Below are positions 1 to 9,588 of a stretch of DNA of 64,000 nt, piece by piece. The stretch is from contig NZ_KB850113.1 in the NCBI RefSeq assembly GCF_000369625.1, positions 1,753,152-1,817,151 of the forward strand, given 5' to 3'. The first letter of the stretch is position 1, and every line of letters starts with the position of its first letter. This DNA is from Acinetobacter variabilis (lineage in GTDB: Bacteria > Pseudomonadota > Gammaproteobacteria > Pseudomonadales > Moraxellaceae). The translations under genes and the position numbers were made by a program. The notes beneath the pieces were generated by a model. The model was not told the origin of the DNA. It made no database searches and was given only the letters and a program-made list of their open reading frames with translations.

Positions 1-180
1 GTCATGCGAGATATTATAAGTCTCGGCAAGTTGTGTGCAGCTAATAGAGTTTGGTTCTGTCATGAGAAAGCCCATATAAATGGGTAATGTACAAGTTGCT
101 GTAGAAGCATGTTTAGTTCGTCTGATCACAGATACGTTATAAAGTAGTTTGAGACTTTTTTAAATCCCTCAATGCGTAAG
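1..180 (-). mobile_element. 5' end of a probable IS transposase (IS701/IS4-like), running off the left edge
   Basis: Reading leftwards from an ATG at 63 (or an in-frame ATG at 75), the minus strand is open to the window edge and begins MTEPNSISCTQLAETYNISH. This opening resembles the N-terminus of IS701/IS4-type transposases, in which a Ser-His-Asp helix-turn-helix start is usual; that is recognition from memory, not a search. The element's outer end is not defined here. The sequence at about 171-183 could be its terminal inverted repeat, because the neighbouring NTPase gene stops exactly there. Only about 21-25 codons are visible, so family and completeness cannot be judged. Confidence 0.5.
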
Positions 181-528
181 TCCTAAATCATTAATCTCTT
201 CAATACCAATTTCATCAGAATCTTTGAAAGCTTGGCTAATCTGTGCTGCAATCGTTAAGAAAGGATCATCTAAATAATCATTCGCAAAGGCATCCAAATA
301 AATGACATTGTGCTTTGTATCAGATAAATGCTTTGCCCAATGACGAACAAACCATGTTTTCCCCTCACCCCAGCGAGCATCCAAAGCCAATACAGCACCA
401 CACTGTAAACGGTCCACATAATTTGTAAGTTGAATACCTAAACGTTCACGATCCCAAAGGTCACCTTCCCACGCTCTTTGGATATTTTCAAATTCATCTC
501 GTTGTATATTGACTTGATTCTTTATCAT
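169..528 (-). pseudogene. Truncated KAP-family P-loop NTPase, N-terminal fragment
   Basis: The 119-residue product carries a Walker A-like motif, RWGEGKTWFVRHW, at about residues 52-64, preceded by a hydrophobic strand (VLALD) and followed by VIYLDAFANDY. This is the opening of KAP-type P-loop NTPases, which normally run to several hundred residues and often contain membrane helices. KAP proteins occur in phage-exclusion and unknown-function contexts. Here Walker B and everything after it are missing: the frame ends three codons after a likely insertion boundary at about 171-183, next to a transposase start. I infer that an IS insertion cut the gene. The start at 528 has no strong ribosome-binding site. 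A residual function is unlikely. Confidence 0.6.
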
Positions 529-589
529 TGTTTATAAAATTCAGTTGTTTATTTTCGATTCATCATATCATTTTAATTTTTATAGACAT

Positions 590-622
590 AAAAAAACCCA
601 CTCAATCGGAGTGGGCTTTTTC
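590..622 (-). terminator. Intrinsic terminator after tRNA-Met
   Basis: An AAGCCCACTC/GAGTGGGTT-type stem is flanked by A- and T-runs. It lies just downstream of tRNA-Met on the minus strand, where the T-run follows the stem. Confidence 0.8.
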
Positions 623-628
623 AGAATA

Positions 629-705
629 TGGTGGCTATGACGAGACTTGAACTTGTGACCCCCGCATTATGAGTGCGGTGCTCTAACCAACTGAGCTACA
701 TAGCC
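629..705 (-). tRNA. tRNA-Met(CAT), elongator
   Basis: A complete 77-nt cloverleaf on the minus strand starts GGCTATGTAGCTCAG and ends TAGCCACCA, with encoded CCA. The anticodon loop ACTCATAA gives CAT. The 5' G1-C72 pair and the close match to the E. coli elongator tRNA-Met sequence support elongator Met rather than initiator fMet. tRNA-Ile2, which also has a genomic CAT anticodon, is the other possibility but fits the body less well. It is transcribed from the rnpB side and ends in the terminator at 590-622. Confidence 0.9.
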
Positions 706-780
706 TTAAACTGTGCGCGCATTATGGGTTTTTCTGTTTAGAACGTCAAGCCCATATTGTGCTGATTGATCAAAATTTGG

Positions 781-1157
<377 letters not shown>

Positions 1158-1181
1158 GCCGCATAGTACCAAATCTGGCGA

Positions 1182-1953
<772 letters not shown>

Positions 1954-2044
1954 TTATTGTGTAAGTTTCCATTTTAACAAAATCTTCATTTTTTAGTGAA
2001 GAAACTCCATCAATTTAAACACTTCAACTCAATAAAAGTTACGG

Positions 2045-2050
2045 TACAAT
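2045..2050 (+). promoter_or_regulatory. Candidate -10 box for smpB
   Basis: TACAAT lies 27 bp upstream of the smpB start. A poor -35 match (CTTCAA) sits 17 bp further upstream. This is a sequence-only call. Confidence 0.4.
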
Positions 2051-2076
2051 AGCTACAACTTTGGAAGTGTCTGATT

Positions 2077-2553
2077 ATGGCGAAAGCAACTGTAGTTAAA
2101 AAAAATAACGGCGGAACGATTGCTCTGAACAAACGTGCCCGTCACGATTATTTTATTGAAGAAAAATTTGAAGCTGGACTTTCCTTGCAAGGCTGGGAAG
2201 TGAAATCCCTACGTGCCGGTCGTATGAGTATTGTGGAGAGCTATATCACCTTTAAAAATGGTGAAGCTTTCCTGTTCGGCGCACAGATTCAGCCTTTACT
2301 GAGTGCATCTACCCATGTTGTCCCTGAAGCGACGCGTACCCGTAAACTGCTGCTGAAACGCCGTGAAATTGAAAAACTCATGGGCGCGATCAACCAGAAA
2401 GGTTATTCCTGTGTACCACTGGCCTGTTACTGGAAAGGCCCGCATGCCAAGCTGGAAATTGCGTTGGTCAAAGGTAAACAGTTACACGACAAACGTGCAT
2501 CTGAAAAAGATCGTGACTGGCAACGTGATAAAGCACGTATTTTCCATAAATAA
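2077..2553 (+). CDS. smpB: SsrA-binding protein SmpB
   Basis: SmpB binds tmRNA (SsrA) and delivers it to stalled ribosomes for trans-translation. At 158 residues it has the standard length. The beta-barrel core carries [10 protein letters not shown], the conserved [13 protein letters not shown] segment at about 37-49, and the C-terminal tail [12 protein letters not shown] that inserts into the decoding centre. It is transcribed divergently from coaD and ends at a bidirectional terminator. The ssrA gene is not in this window. Confidence 0.96.
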   Translation: MAKATVVKKNNGGTIALNKRARHDYFIEEKFEAGLSLQGWEVKSLRAGRMSIVESYITFKNGEAFLFGAQIQPLLSASTHVVPEATRTRKLLLKRREIEKLMGAINQKGYSCVPLACYWKGPHAKLEIALVKGKQLHDKRASEKDRDWQRDKARIFHK

Positions 2554-2563
2554 TGCCAGCAAT

Positions 2564-2593
2564 AAAAAACCTCCAATTGATGGAGGTTTTTTT
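2564..2593. terminator. Bidirectional terminator between smpB and the flavodoxin-like gene
   Basis: The CCTCCA/TGGAGG stem is flanked by an A-run on the left and a T-run on the right. It can stop both converging genes. Confidence 0.85.
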
Positions 2594-2603
2594 ACAGATC
2601 GAA

Positions 2604-3164
2604 TTAGGCTTTTAGATTCAGACGGGCCAATGTTAGGGCTATATATTCACCAAACCAGATCGCAGTTTGCAAATCCCCTTCCGGTGGTGTCACTTCAACA
2701 GGCGCATTGTCAGATTGGGTCATGAGGCCCAGAAAGCTCGACATGCGATTCAAATCGGTAGTGGAACGACCTGTCGGCATTAAAGGTAGCCCTGACCAGA
2801 GCATGCCATGCTGCATGGCAAACAGATTGATCTGCTGCAAGACAGCCAGCTTATCCCCACTTAAGCCACCACCATTGGTGAAGGCTGCTGCCAGCTTGCC
2901 CTGCCAGCTACGTGCCAGCCAGCGCTTGGACGACTGCTCCATAAATAACTTCATGGCAGAAGTCAGACTACCCATATAGGTCGGACAGCCAAATACAATT
3001 GCATCGGCAGCGTCCAGCACCTCCCAATCCACCTGTTCCACATTCATCATATGCACCTGGACACCAGTTTTTTGTGCGCCTTCGGCAATGAAGTTTGCCA
3101 CTTTAGCCGTGTGTCCATAAGGACTGTGATAAACAATCGCAACAGATTGGGAAGATAGGGACAT
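2604..3164 (-). CDS. Flavodoxin/WrbA-like NAD(P)H-dependent flavoprotein
   Basis: The 186-residue product has a flavodoxin fold. The FMN phosphate loop is YHSPYGHTAKVA near residues 12-23, and FGCPTYMGSLTSAMK at about 58-72 matches the flavin-contacting loop of WrbA/NADPH-dependent FMN reductases. A flavin-dependent quinone or small-molecule reduction role is likely; the substrate is unknown. I use the ATG at 3164; a TTG three codons earlier is also possible. It converges on smpB and sits upstream of nothing obviously related. Confidence 0.75.
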   Translation of the reverse strand: MSLSSQSVAIVYHSPYGHTAKVANFIAEGAQKTGVQVHMMNVEQVDWEVLDAADAIVFGCPTYMGSLTSAMKLFMEQSSKRWLARSWQGKLAAAFTNGGGLSGDKLAVLQQINLFAMQHGMLWSGLPLMPTGRSTTDLNRMSSFLGLMTQSDNAPVEVTPPEGDLQTAIWFGEYIALTLARLNLKA

Positions 3165-3204
3165 AACAATCAAAAACCAAGAATTTCAATCAAGTTTAAC
3201 ATTT

Positions 3205-3945
3205 TCATACCATAAACACGAATGTTGCCATGCGTCCGGTTTTGGCTTCACGGCGATAGGAAAAGTATTCATCCGCCTGACGATATGAACACTGATCGCC
3301 ACCTAAAACAGTCTCAACACCCTGCTGCTGTAAGATGTAACGCGCAATCGCATACAGATCCGCATAGTATTTTCCGGCCTGTTCCCCTGCCTGAAATGCA
3401 CTGTCCAGTTCAGGATATTTGGAACAGAAAGCTTCTTTTACTTCTGAGCCAATTTCAAAACAAGGCTGGCTGATCGCTGCACCGAGCCACGCCCAGGTAG
3501 GCTTGGATTGCATCGCGGCAATGGTATTTTCAACGATACCGCCTGCCAGCCCACGCCAACCCGCATGCAGATTGGCTACTTCAGTGCCTTCAGCATTACC
3601 CAGTACCACAGGTAAGCAATCTGCCGTCATCATCATCAAGGCATGGGCCTTGCGCTGTGTGACCAGGCCATCGCCGACCAATGCCTCGAAAGGCATCTGC
3701 TCATTGATGGTATGACAAATGGTGCTATGCGTCTGTGTCATCCAGGTAATTTTGTCCACACCAAAAGGCTGGAAGTCTTTCAATAGCTGGATGCGATGCT
3801 TCTGTACACGTGCAGCATCATCATTGACATGCAAAGCCAGGTTAAAGCCGGCCAGTTCTGGCTGGGCTGAAGGCTGTACCTGTTCATGATGAACACGGGT
3901 CTGACCCACATAAACGCCTTGAGGCAAACCTTGTACAAATTGCAT
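3205..3945 (-). CDS. pgeF: Purine nucleoside phosphorylase / peptidoglycan editing factor (YfiH/LACC1 family)
   Basis: This 246-residue member of the multicopper polyphenol oxidoreductase (DUF152) family shows its metal and active-site signatures. These are TQTHS near residue 73, TADCLPV at about 107-113, and HAGWRG at about 127-132. Family members phosphorolyse purine nucleosides, and E. coli YfiH also influences peptidoglycan precursor fidelity. It lies 37 bp downstream of rluD in the same orientation, the common proteobacterial rluD-yfiH arrangement, so the two are probably cotranscribed. Confidence 0.9.
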   Translation of the reverse strand: MQFVQGLPQGVYVGQTRVHHEQVQPSAQPELAGFNLALHVNDDAARVQKHRIQLLKDFQPFGVDKITWMTQTHSTICHTINEQMPFEALVGDGLVTQRKAHALMMMTADCLPVVLGNAEGTEVANLHAGWRGLAGGIVENTIAAMQSKPTWAWLGAAISQPCFEIGSEVKEAFCSKYPELDSAFQAGEQAGKYYADLYAIARYILQQQGVETVLGGDQCSYRQADEYFSYRREAKTGRMATFVFMV

Positions 3946-3982
3946 GTCGCTTCCCTTTTAATGACTGCTAATAGAATGAAAA

Positions 3983-5035
3983 TTAATAGGCCTTGTTTTC
4001 GCTACGCAGCACTTCAACCAGATTGGCGAAGTCTTCTGGCCATGGCGCATTAAAGGTCATTTCTTCTTTGGTACGTGGATGCTTCAGACCTAGTGTCGCT
4101 GCATGCAGTGCCTGACGTTTAAAACCACGCAAGGTGTCATCCAGCAATTGCGAAGCACCGGCTGGCATACGCACACGTGGCATATAGACCTGATCACCGA
4201 CCAGACCATAGCCCAGGTAACTAAAATGCACACGAATCTGGTGCGTACGACCGGTTTCCAGACGTGCCTGAATACGGGTGAAATGCTGGAAGCGTTCTTT
4301 CACATTGTAGTGCGTCACCGCTTCCTTACCGCCTGGCAGGACTGCCATTTTCACACGGTCAACCGGATGGCGTTTAATCGGTTCATCAATGGTACCGCCG
4401 GCAATGATGTTGCCATACACGATCAGGTCATACACACGGTAAACAGTCTTTTTCTCAAGCTGTTTGCTAAGTGCAAACTGCGCTTCCAGATTTTTAGCGA
4501 CAACCAATAGACCACTAGTATCTTTATCGATCCGGTGCACTAAACCTGCACGCGCCAGTTCAGAAGATTTCGGATAATGATGCAGCAAGGCATTGACCAG
4601 TGTACCAGTCATATTGCCTGCGCCCGGATGCACCACCATGCCCACTGGTTTGTTAATGACAATAATGTCATCATCTTCATAGACGATATCCAGTGGAATA
4701 TCTTCAGGCAGGCTACGGGTTTGTGCCTCCAGTTCAACGTTTAAAGTCAGGGTTTCAAAACCGTCACTTTTAAATTTCGGCTTAACTGGTTGACCATTCA
4801 CTAATAAATTGCCGTCTTTGATCCATTGCTTGAGCTTTTCTCGAGAAAAATCGCTCCAGACCATGGCCGCAATCTGGTCGATACGTTGCCCGATATAACT
4901 TTCATCCAATTGAAATTGCAACGATAAACGTGTTGCAGTTGCGTCTGAAGTATGGTTATCTGCATCCTCAGAATCTTCAAGTAAATTGAAATCAGTATCA
5001 GGGATATTAGAATTGGAAGATTGTGCTTGACTCAT
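3983..5035 (-). CDS. rluD: 23S rRNA pseudouridine(1911/1915/1917) synthase
   Basis: RluD isomerises uridines in helix 69 of 23S rRNA. The 350 residues comprise an acidic, low-complexity N-terminal extension of about 40 residues, an S4 RNA-binding segment, and an RluA-type catalytic domain. The catalytic motif is HRIDKDTSGLLVVAKN, with the nucleophilic Asp in it. LETGRTHQIRVHFSYLG is the other family motif. It is transcribed divergently from bamD over a 71-bp gap and leads into pgeF. Confidence 0.94.
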   Translation of the reverse strand: MSQAQSSNSNIPDTDFNLLEDSEDADNHTSDATATRLSLQFQLDESYIGQRIDQIAAMVWSDFSREKLKQWIKDGNLLVNGQPVKPKFKSDGFETLTLNVELEAQTRSLPEDIPLDIVYEDDDIIVINKPVGMVVHPGAGNMTGTLVNALLHHYPKSSELARAGLVHRIDKDTSGLLVVAKNLEAQFALSKQLEKKTVYRVYDLIVYGNIIAGGTIDEPIKRHPVDRVKMAVLPGGKEAVTHYNVKERFQHFTRIQARLETGRTHQIRVHFSYLGYGLVGDQVYMPRVRMPAGASQLLDDTLRGFKRQALHAATLGLKHPRTKEEMTFNAPWPEDFANLVEVLRSENKAY

Positions 5036-5106
5036 TTGCTCATTCAGACAAAAGTGGTTTAATAGTGCAATTGTAGCTCATTGCCCGTATTAACAGAGGA
5101 ATTTTT

Positions 5107-6099
5107 ATGTCGCTACCACATTATAAAATGACAATGCTTGCTGTGACGTTAGGCATTGCATCGGCAATGGTAGGCTGTAGCAGTAATCCAAAAAAAGAAG
5201 TCGTGGACAAAGGTCCAGAATCTAGCGAACAGGTTTATATCCAAAAAGCACAGAACGCGCTAGATCGCAAACAATATACTGATGCAGCAAAACAGCTCGA
5301 AGCACTGGAAACCTATTATCCAACCAGCCAGTATGCACCGCAGGCACAACTGGAACTGCTGTATGTCAAATTCCAGCAAAAAGATTATGAAGGTGCAGTC
5401 GCACTGGCAGAACGCTTTATCCGTCTGAATCCGCAACATCCAAATGTCGATTATGCTTACTATATTCGTGGCGTAGCGAATATGGAGCAGAACTATAATG
5501 GCCTGCTGCGTTATACCTCATTAAAACAGTCACACCGTGATGTGAGCTACCTGAAAGTGGCTTACCAGAATTTTGTCGATTTCATTCGCCGCTATCCATC
5601 AAGTACCTATGCTGTAGACGCGGCACAGCGCATGAAGTTTATCGGTCAGGAGCTGGCAGAAAGCGAAATGAATGCGGCTCGTTTCAATATCAAGCGTAAA
5701 GCATATCTGGCTGCTGTTGAACGTGGTTTATGGGTAATTGAACACTATCCACAAACTCCACAAATTCCAGAAGCGCTGGCAACCGTTGCTTACGGCTATG
5801 ACAAGCTAGGTGACAAAGCCACAGCACAGCAATATATCGAAGTACTGAAACTGAACTATCCAGGTCTGGTGAATGCTGATGGTACTGTGAACCTGCGTGC
5901 AGCACGTAGTGAAGGCAGTTTCTTCAACCGTGCGACTTTGGGTATTTTCGGTAAAGAAGCCAAAACCGTGACCGATACGTCTAGCCAATCATCTGAAGCA
6001 CAGGCAGAAAAACGCAGTTTGACCAATCGCATGACGTTTGGTCTACTCGATCGTCCAAAAACCTCTGAAACTGAGCTACCTGAACCGACTGCTGAATAA
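5107..6099 (+). CDS. bamD: Outer-membrane assembly lipoprotein BamD
   Basis: BamD is the essential TPR lipoprotein of the BAM complex that inserts beta-barrel proteins into the outer membrane. The N-terminus is a lipoprotein signal with lipobox MVGC (lipidated Cys at about 23). Five TPR-like repeats follow, including YTDAAKQLEALETYYPTSQ and YEGAVALAERFIRLNPQHP. At 330 residues it is longer than the E. coli protein (about 245) because of a polar C-terminal tail of about 60 residues. The start has an AGAGGA ribosome-binding site. Confidence 0.93.
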   Translation: MSLPHYKMTMLAVTLGIASAMVGCSSNPKKEVVDKGPESSEQVYIQKAQNALDRKQYTDAAKQLEALETYYPTSQYAPQAQLELLYVKFQQKDYEGAVALAERFIRLNPQHPNVDYAYYIRGVANMEQNYNGLLRYTSLKQSHRDVSYLKVAYQNFVDFIRRYPSSTYAVDAAQRMKFIGQELAESEMNAARFNIKRKAYLAAVERGLWVIEHYPQTPQIPEALATVAYGYDKLGDKATAQQYIEVLKLNYPGLVNADGTVNLRAARSEGSFFNRATLGIFGKEAKTVTDTSSQSSEAQAEKRSLTNRMTFGLLDRPKTSETELPEPTAE

Positions 6100-6123
6100 G
6101 CCAACTGTTACAGGTGCATTTTT

Positions 6124-6157
6124 GCAAAGGGCAAGTTATCATACTTGCCCTTTTGCA
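6124..6157 (+). terminator. Intrinsic terminator after bamD
   Basis: An AAAGGGCAAG / CTTGCCCTTTT stem-loop lies 25 bp past the bamD stop. Confidence 0.75.
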
Positions 6158-6295
6158 TTTTCTGAGCAATGCTTGAACAAATTGTGCAAACAGGTTATAC
6201 CAATTAATTCATTTATAGCGTTGGATAAATCATCCTGCTCTTAATTTTCAATGATTTAACACCTAAATAACGCAGCACGAGAAGCTTAGCAAACC

Positions 6296-8200
6296 ATGGC
6301 CATTCCTCAGCATACGATTGATCAGATTCTCGATCGCACCGATATTGTCGATGTGATTGGTCAATACGTGAAACTAAAAAAAACTGGCCGTACCTATTCG
6401 GGTTGTTGCCCTTTCCATCAGGAAAAATCTCCTTCTTTTCACGTCTATCGTGACAAGCAGTATTTCCACTGCTTTGGCTGTCAGGCCAACGGCAATGCCA
6501 TCCGCTTTTTAATGGATATTGGCAGCCGCAATTTCATTGAAGTGATGAAAGACCTGTCTAGCCAGACCGGAATTGAACTGCCTAAAGACAATAAAGATTC
6601 CAACCGCTTAAAATACAAACGCGAAGCCAAACCAAAACCGGTTGCTACGCCACCAGTAAAAACTGCGGATACATCTACAAATCCAGTATCAGAACAACCT
6701 GCTTATTTTGATCCATTTGCTGAAATTCAGGCACCTGAAGCTGAATTTTATACAGATGATCCTTTTGCCGCTTTTGAGCAAATGCCTGCAGCAGAAGCAC
6801 AAGCAGATGGCAACTTATACGACCTGCTGGAGAATATCACGCAGTTTTATGAGCGCCAATTACCCAATAGTCCAAGTGCCCAGCAGTATTTTAAACAGCG
6901 TGGTCTGACCGCAGAAACGATTGCCTACTGGCGACTCGGGTATGCACCGGAAGACTGGCAACATCTGGAAAAAGCCTTTCCGCAGGATATTGAAGGTCTC
7001 AAACTTTTAGGCCTGATTCGTACTAGCGATAGTGGCCGGGATTTTGACCTGCTCCGTGATCGGGTCATCTTCCCGATTCGTGATAGCAAAGGTCGCGTGG
7101 TTGGTTTTGGTGGTCGTGCACTGAATGACGAGATCAAACCGAAATACATCAACTCACCCGATTCAGAAGTTTTCCATAAAAACCAGTTACTATATGGCCT
7201 GTATGAAGGTCGCAAGCAGAAAGCTCAAGACTGGCTGATGGTGGAAGGCTATATGGATGTCATTGCCTTGCAGCAATATGGCATTCATGGTGCAGTAGCT
7301 ACTTTGGGAACAGCAAGTAATACTGATCACCTAAATATTCTGTTCAAGCAGAATAACCGGATTACCATTGCTTTTGATGGTGATGCGGCCGGACAAAAGG
7401 CTGCACGCCGTACTCTGGAAATTGCTCTACCCTTACTGAATGATGGGCGTGAGCTCAAATTCTTTGTCCTGCCGAATGACCATGATCCAGACTCCCTGAT
7501 TCGTCGTGAAGGCATTGAAAATTTCCGACGTCTGCTGGATCAGGCACCTCTACTCTCTGACTTTGTCTTTGCTCATCTCACCCAAAATCACGATATTGCA
7601 ACGCCAGAAGGTAAAAGTCAGGTCATGGGCGAGCTGCGTCAATTAACCGAATTGTTGCCAAAAACTGGCTCATTTCGTTATCTGCTACAGCAGTTCTTCC
7701 GGGAAAAACTCGGTTTTAGCCGCAAATGGCAACCCAAAGTCAATAATGATGCATCTCTAAGCTTTAGTACCAAAATTGATGCCGAAGAGTATGTCATTGC
7801 GATTTTGCTAAATCATCCGTATCTGTATATTCATTTTGAACCATTACGCGCACTGGTCAGTGAAGATCAGCTGTTGTTCAAGATCCTGAATATATTTAAT
7901 GTGATTTTTGATGAATTGCCGGATGATCCGGAATTGTCGACCTATTATGTACTCGGTGCCTGTGCTGCACATCATCATGAGTTACAGCATATCCTGCAAC
8001 ATGCCAATGTCAGTGATTACACCTCTTCTCCTGAGCAGGCAGATAAACTGGCGGCAGACTTCTCAATCAAGCTGCAATATCAATGCTTACAACACAAACT
8101 GAAATCGAAAAAGTTTAGTAGCATCGCGGAGATGAAAAATCTCAAAATGCGGATTTATGAAATTGATAAAAAACGTTCCATGACCTTACTCGAAGATTAA
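6296..8200 (+). CDS. dnaG: DNA primase
   Basis: DnaG makes RNA primers for replication. Its 634 residues show three parts. The N-terminal CHC2 zinc finger has CCPFHQEKSPSF then FHCFGC at about 39-65. The TOPRIM core contains VEGYMDVIALQQYG and AFDGDAAGQKAARR, the metal-binding acidic residues. The C-terminal part is the helicase-binding domain. A Pro/Ala/Glu-rich linker of about 70 residues between zinc finger and core is longer than in E. coli. It stands alone here; rpoD is about 16 kb away, so the classical rpsU-dnaG-rpoD operon is split. The gene ends at a strong terminator. Confidence 0.96.
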   Translation: MAIPQHTIDQILDRTDIVDVIGQYVKLKKTGRTYSGCCPFHQEKSPSFHVYRDKQYFHCFGCQANGNAIRFLMDIGSRNFIEVMKDLSSQTGIELPKDNKDSNRLKYKREAKPKPVATPPVKTADTSTNPVSEQPAYFDPFAEIQAPEAEFYTDDPFAAFEQMPAAEAQADGNLYDLLENITQFYERQLPNSPSAQQYFKQRGLTAETIAYWRLGYAPEDWQHLEKAFPQDIEGLKLLGLIRTSDSGRDFDLLRDRVIFPIRDSKGRVVGFGGRALNDEIKPKYINSPDSEVFHKNQLLYGLYEGRKQKAQDWLMVEGYMDVIALQQYGIHGAVATLGTASNTDHLNILFKQNNRITIAFDGDAAGQKAARRTLEIALPLLNDGRELKFFVLPNDHDPDSLIRREGIENFRRLLDQAPLLSDFVFAHLTQNHDIATPEGKSQVMGELRQLTELLPKTGSFRYLLQQFFREKLGFSRKWQPKVNNDASLSFSTKIDAEEYVIAILLNHPYLYIHFEPLRALVSEDQLLFKILNIFNVIFDELPDDPELSTYYVLGACAAHHHELQHILQHANVSDYTSSPEQADKLAADFSIKLQYQCLQHKLKSKKFSSIAEMKNLKMRIYEIDKKRSMTLLED

Positions 8201-8212
8201 AAATCATGAAAA

Positions 8213-8243
8213 TAAAAAAGGCGTTTATTTTAAACGCCTTTTA
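8213..8243. terminator. Bidirectional terminator between dnaG and hemA
   Basis: An AAAAAAGGCGTTT / AAACGCCTTTT stem with flanking A- and T-runs lies between two converging genes. Confidence 0.85.
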
Positions 8244-8271
8244 AATATCGGGAAATTAACTCAAGATCATC

Positions 8272-9555
8272 TTAATGTTTAACCTTACGGCGATGCTGTA
8301 CCACGTCCTGTAAACTGTTCTGTAGCATTTCAAAATAGCTTGGATCTTCAGCTTTGGCAGCTTCACGCAGTATGATTGAGGTCGGATGCAGAAGTTTTTG
8401 GGTCAAACGATGCGAAAATTCGGCCAATACTGTTTCAGCATTTTCACCTTTAGCGATGCGTTGCATAGCGGTCGCCAGTTCTTCCTGACGCAAGCTTTCC
8501 CCATAATCCCGGTAAGCATGAATCGTACTACCCGCTTCGCTCACCTTCTGCTGGGTGATCAACTCAGTCGCAAGTTGATTGACCATCACTTCCGCTTCGA
8601 CCGCTGCCTGACGACGCTGTGCCAGGTTTTCATCGATCACGCTTTGCAAATCGTCTACACCGTAGAGATAAACTCCATCCAGCTTTTCAACTTTTGGATC
8701 AATATCACGCGGTACAGCCAGATCGACCAACAGCATCTGCTGGTAACGGCGTTTCTTTAAGGCAGCTTTGACATCCGGATAGTGAATAACTTGATGCAAA
8801 CTACCGGTACAACTGGAAATCACATCTGCACGATGCAAGTTTGCTGCCAGCTGATCAAAATCAATAATTTCTACATCTGCACGATGCGCGATTTCCTGCG
8901 CCAGATTCTCTGCACGAGCACGAGTCCGGTTACAGATAATGATTTTTCCAACGCCCATTTCTACCAGATGTTTGGCCACCAGACTGTTCATTTCCCCGGC
9001 GGCTACCACCATCACAGTCAATTGCTCAGGTCGGCTAAATACTTGCAATGCTAATTGTGCGACTGCATAGCCCATCGATACTGCATGACTGCCGACTGCT
9101 GTTTCCGAGCGTACACGCTTAGCTGCATAAAAGGCATATTCAAAGATACGATTCAGGTTTTGCGAAACGGTTTTAGATTCTTTTGCAAGAGAGAGTGCGG
9201 TTTTGACCTGTCCCAGAATCTGCGGTTCACCGAGCATTAGGGAGTCGAGACCACTGGCGACACGCATCAGATGAGTGACGGCTTGCGCATTTTCATAGCG
9301 ATAAACGTGATTCTGTAATTGCTTGGGATCAATACCATTGGTCTGGGCGAGCCAGTTCAGCACCATGTCGACATTGTCCGACATCGCGTAAACTTCGGTC
9401 CGGTTACATGTAGACACCACCACCATATCATTCAGTACAGGGTGCTGGCTTTGCTCGGCAAGTAAAATGCTTAACTTTTCAGGGTTAAAAGCAATCTTTT
9501 CGCGCAGCTCTACAGAGGCAGTTTGATGGTTGACACCCAATGCAAAGAAAGACAT
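8272..9555 (-). CDS. hemA: Glutamyl-tRNA reductase
   Basis: HemA catalyses NADPH-dependent reduction of glutamyl-tRNA(Glu) to glutamate-1-semialdehyde, the first step of C5 haem synthesis. The 427 residues match the family. The catalytic Cys is in STCNRTEVY at about 48-56, substrate-binding [10 protein letters not shown] lies at about 107-116, and the NADPH domain contains [17 protein letters not shown]-terminal dimerisation region follows. It is divergent from the TPR gene that leads to lolB, the same neighbourhood as hemA-lolB-ispE-prs in many gammaproteobacteria. Confidence 0.96.
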   Translation of the reverse strand: MSFFALGVNHQTASVELREKIAFNPEKLSILLAEQSQHPVLNDMVVVSTCNRTEVYAMSDNVDMVLNWLAQTNGIDPKQLQNHVYRYENAQAVTHLMRVASGLDSLMLGEPQILGQVKTALSLAKESKTVSQNLNRIFEYAFYAAKRVRSETAVGSHAVSMGYAVAQLALQVFSRPEQLTVMVVAAGEMNSLVAKHLVEMGVGKIIICNRTRARAENLAQEIAHRADVEIIDFDQLAANLHRADVISSCTGSLHQVIHYPDVKAALKKRRYQQMLLVDLAVPRDIDPKVEKLDGVYLYGVDDLQSVIDENLAQRRQAAVEAEVMVNQLATELITQQKVSEAGSTIHAYRDYGESLRQEELATAMQRIAKGENAETVLAEFSHRLTQKLLHPTSIILREAAKAEDPSYFEMLQNSLQDVVQHRRKVKH

Positions 9556-9588
9556 ATCAGGTCATCATTTCACTAAATTTATGCTATT

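Noticed and set aside
4103..4510. 135-codon antisense frame within rluD
   Set aside because: The sense frame has all RluD motifs; no ribosome-binding site or known family on the antisense.
8386..9240. Three antisense frames within hemA
   Set aside because: Low-complexity His/Cys-rich shadows of a clear glutamyl-tRNA reductase.
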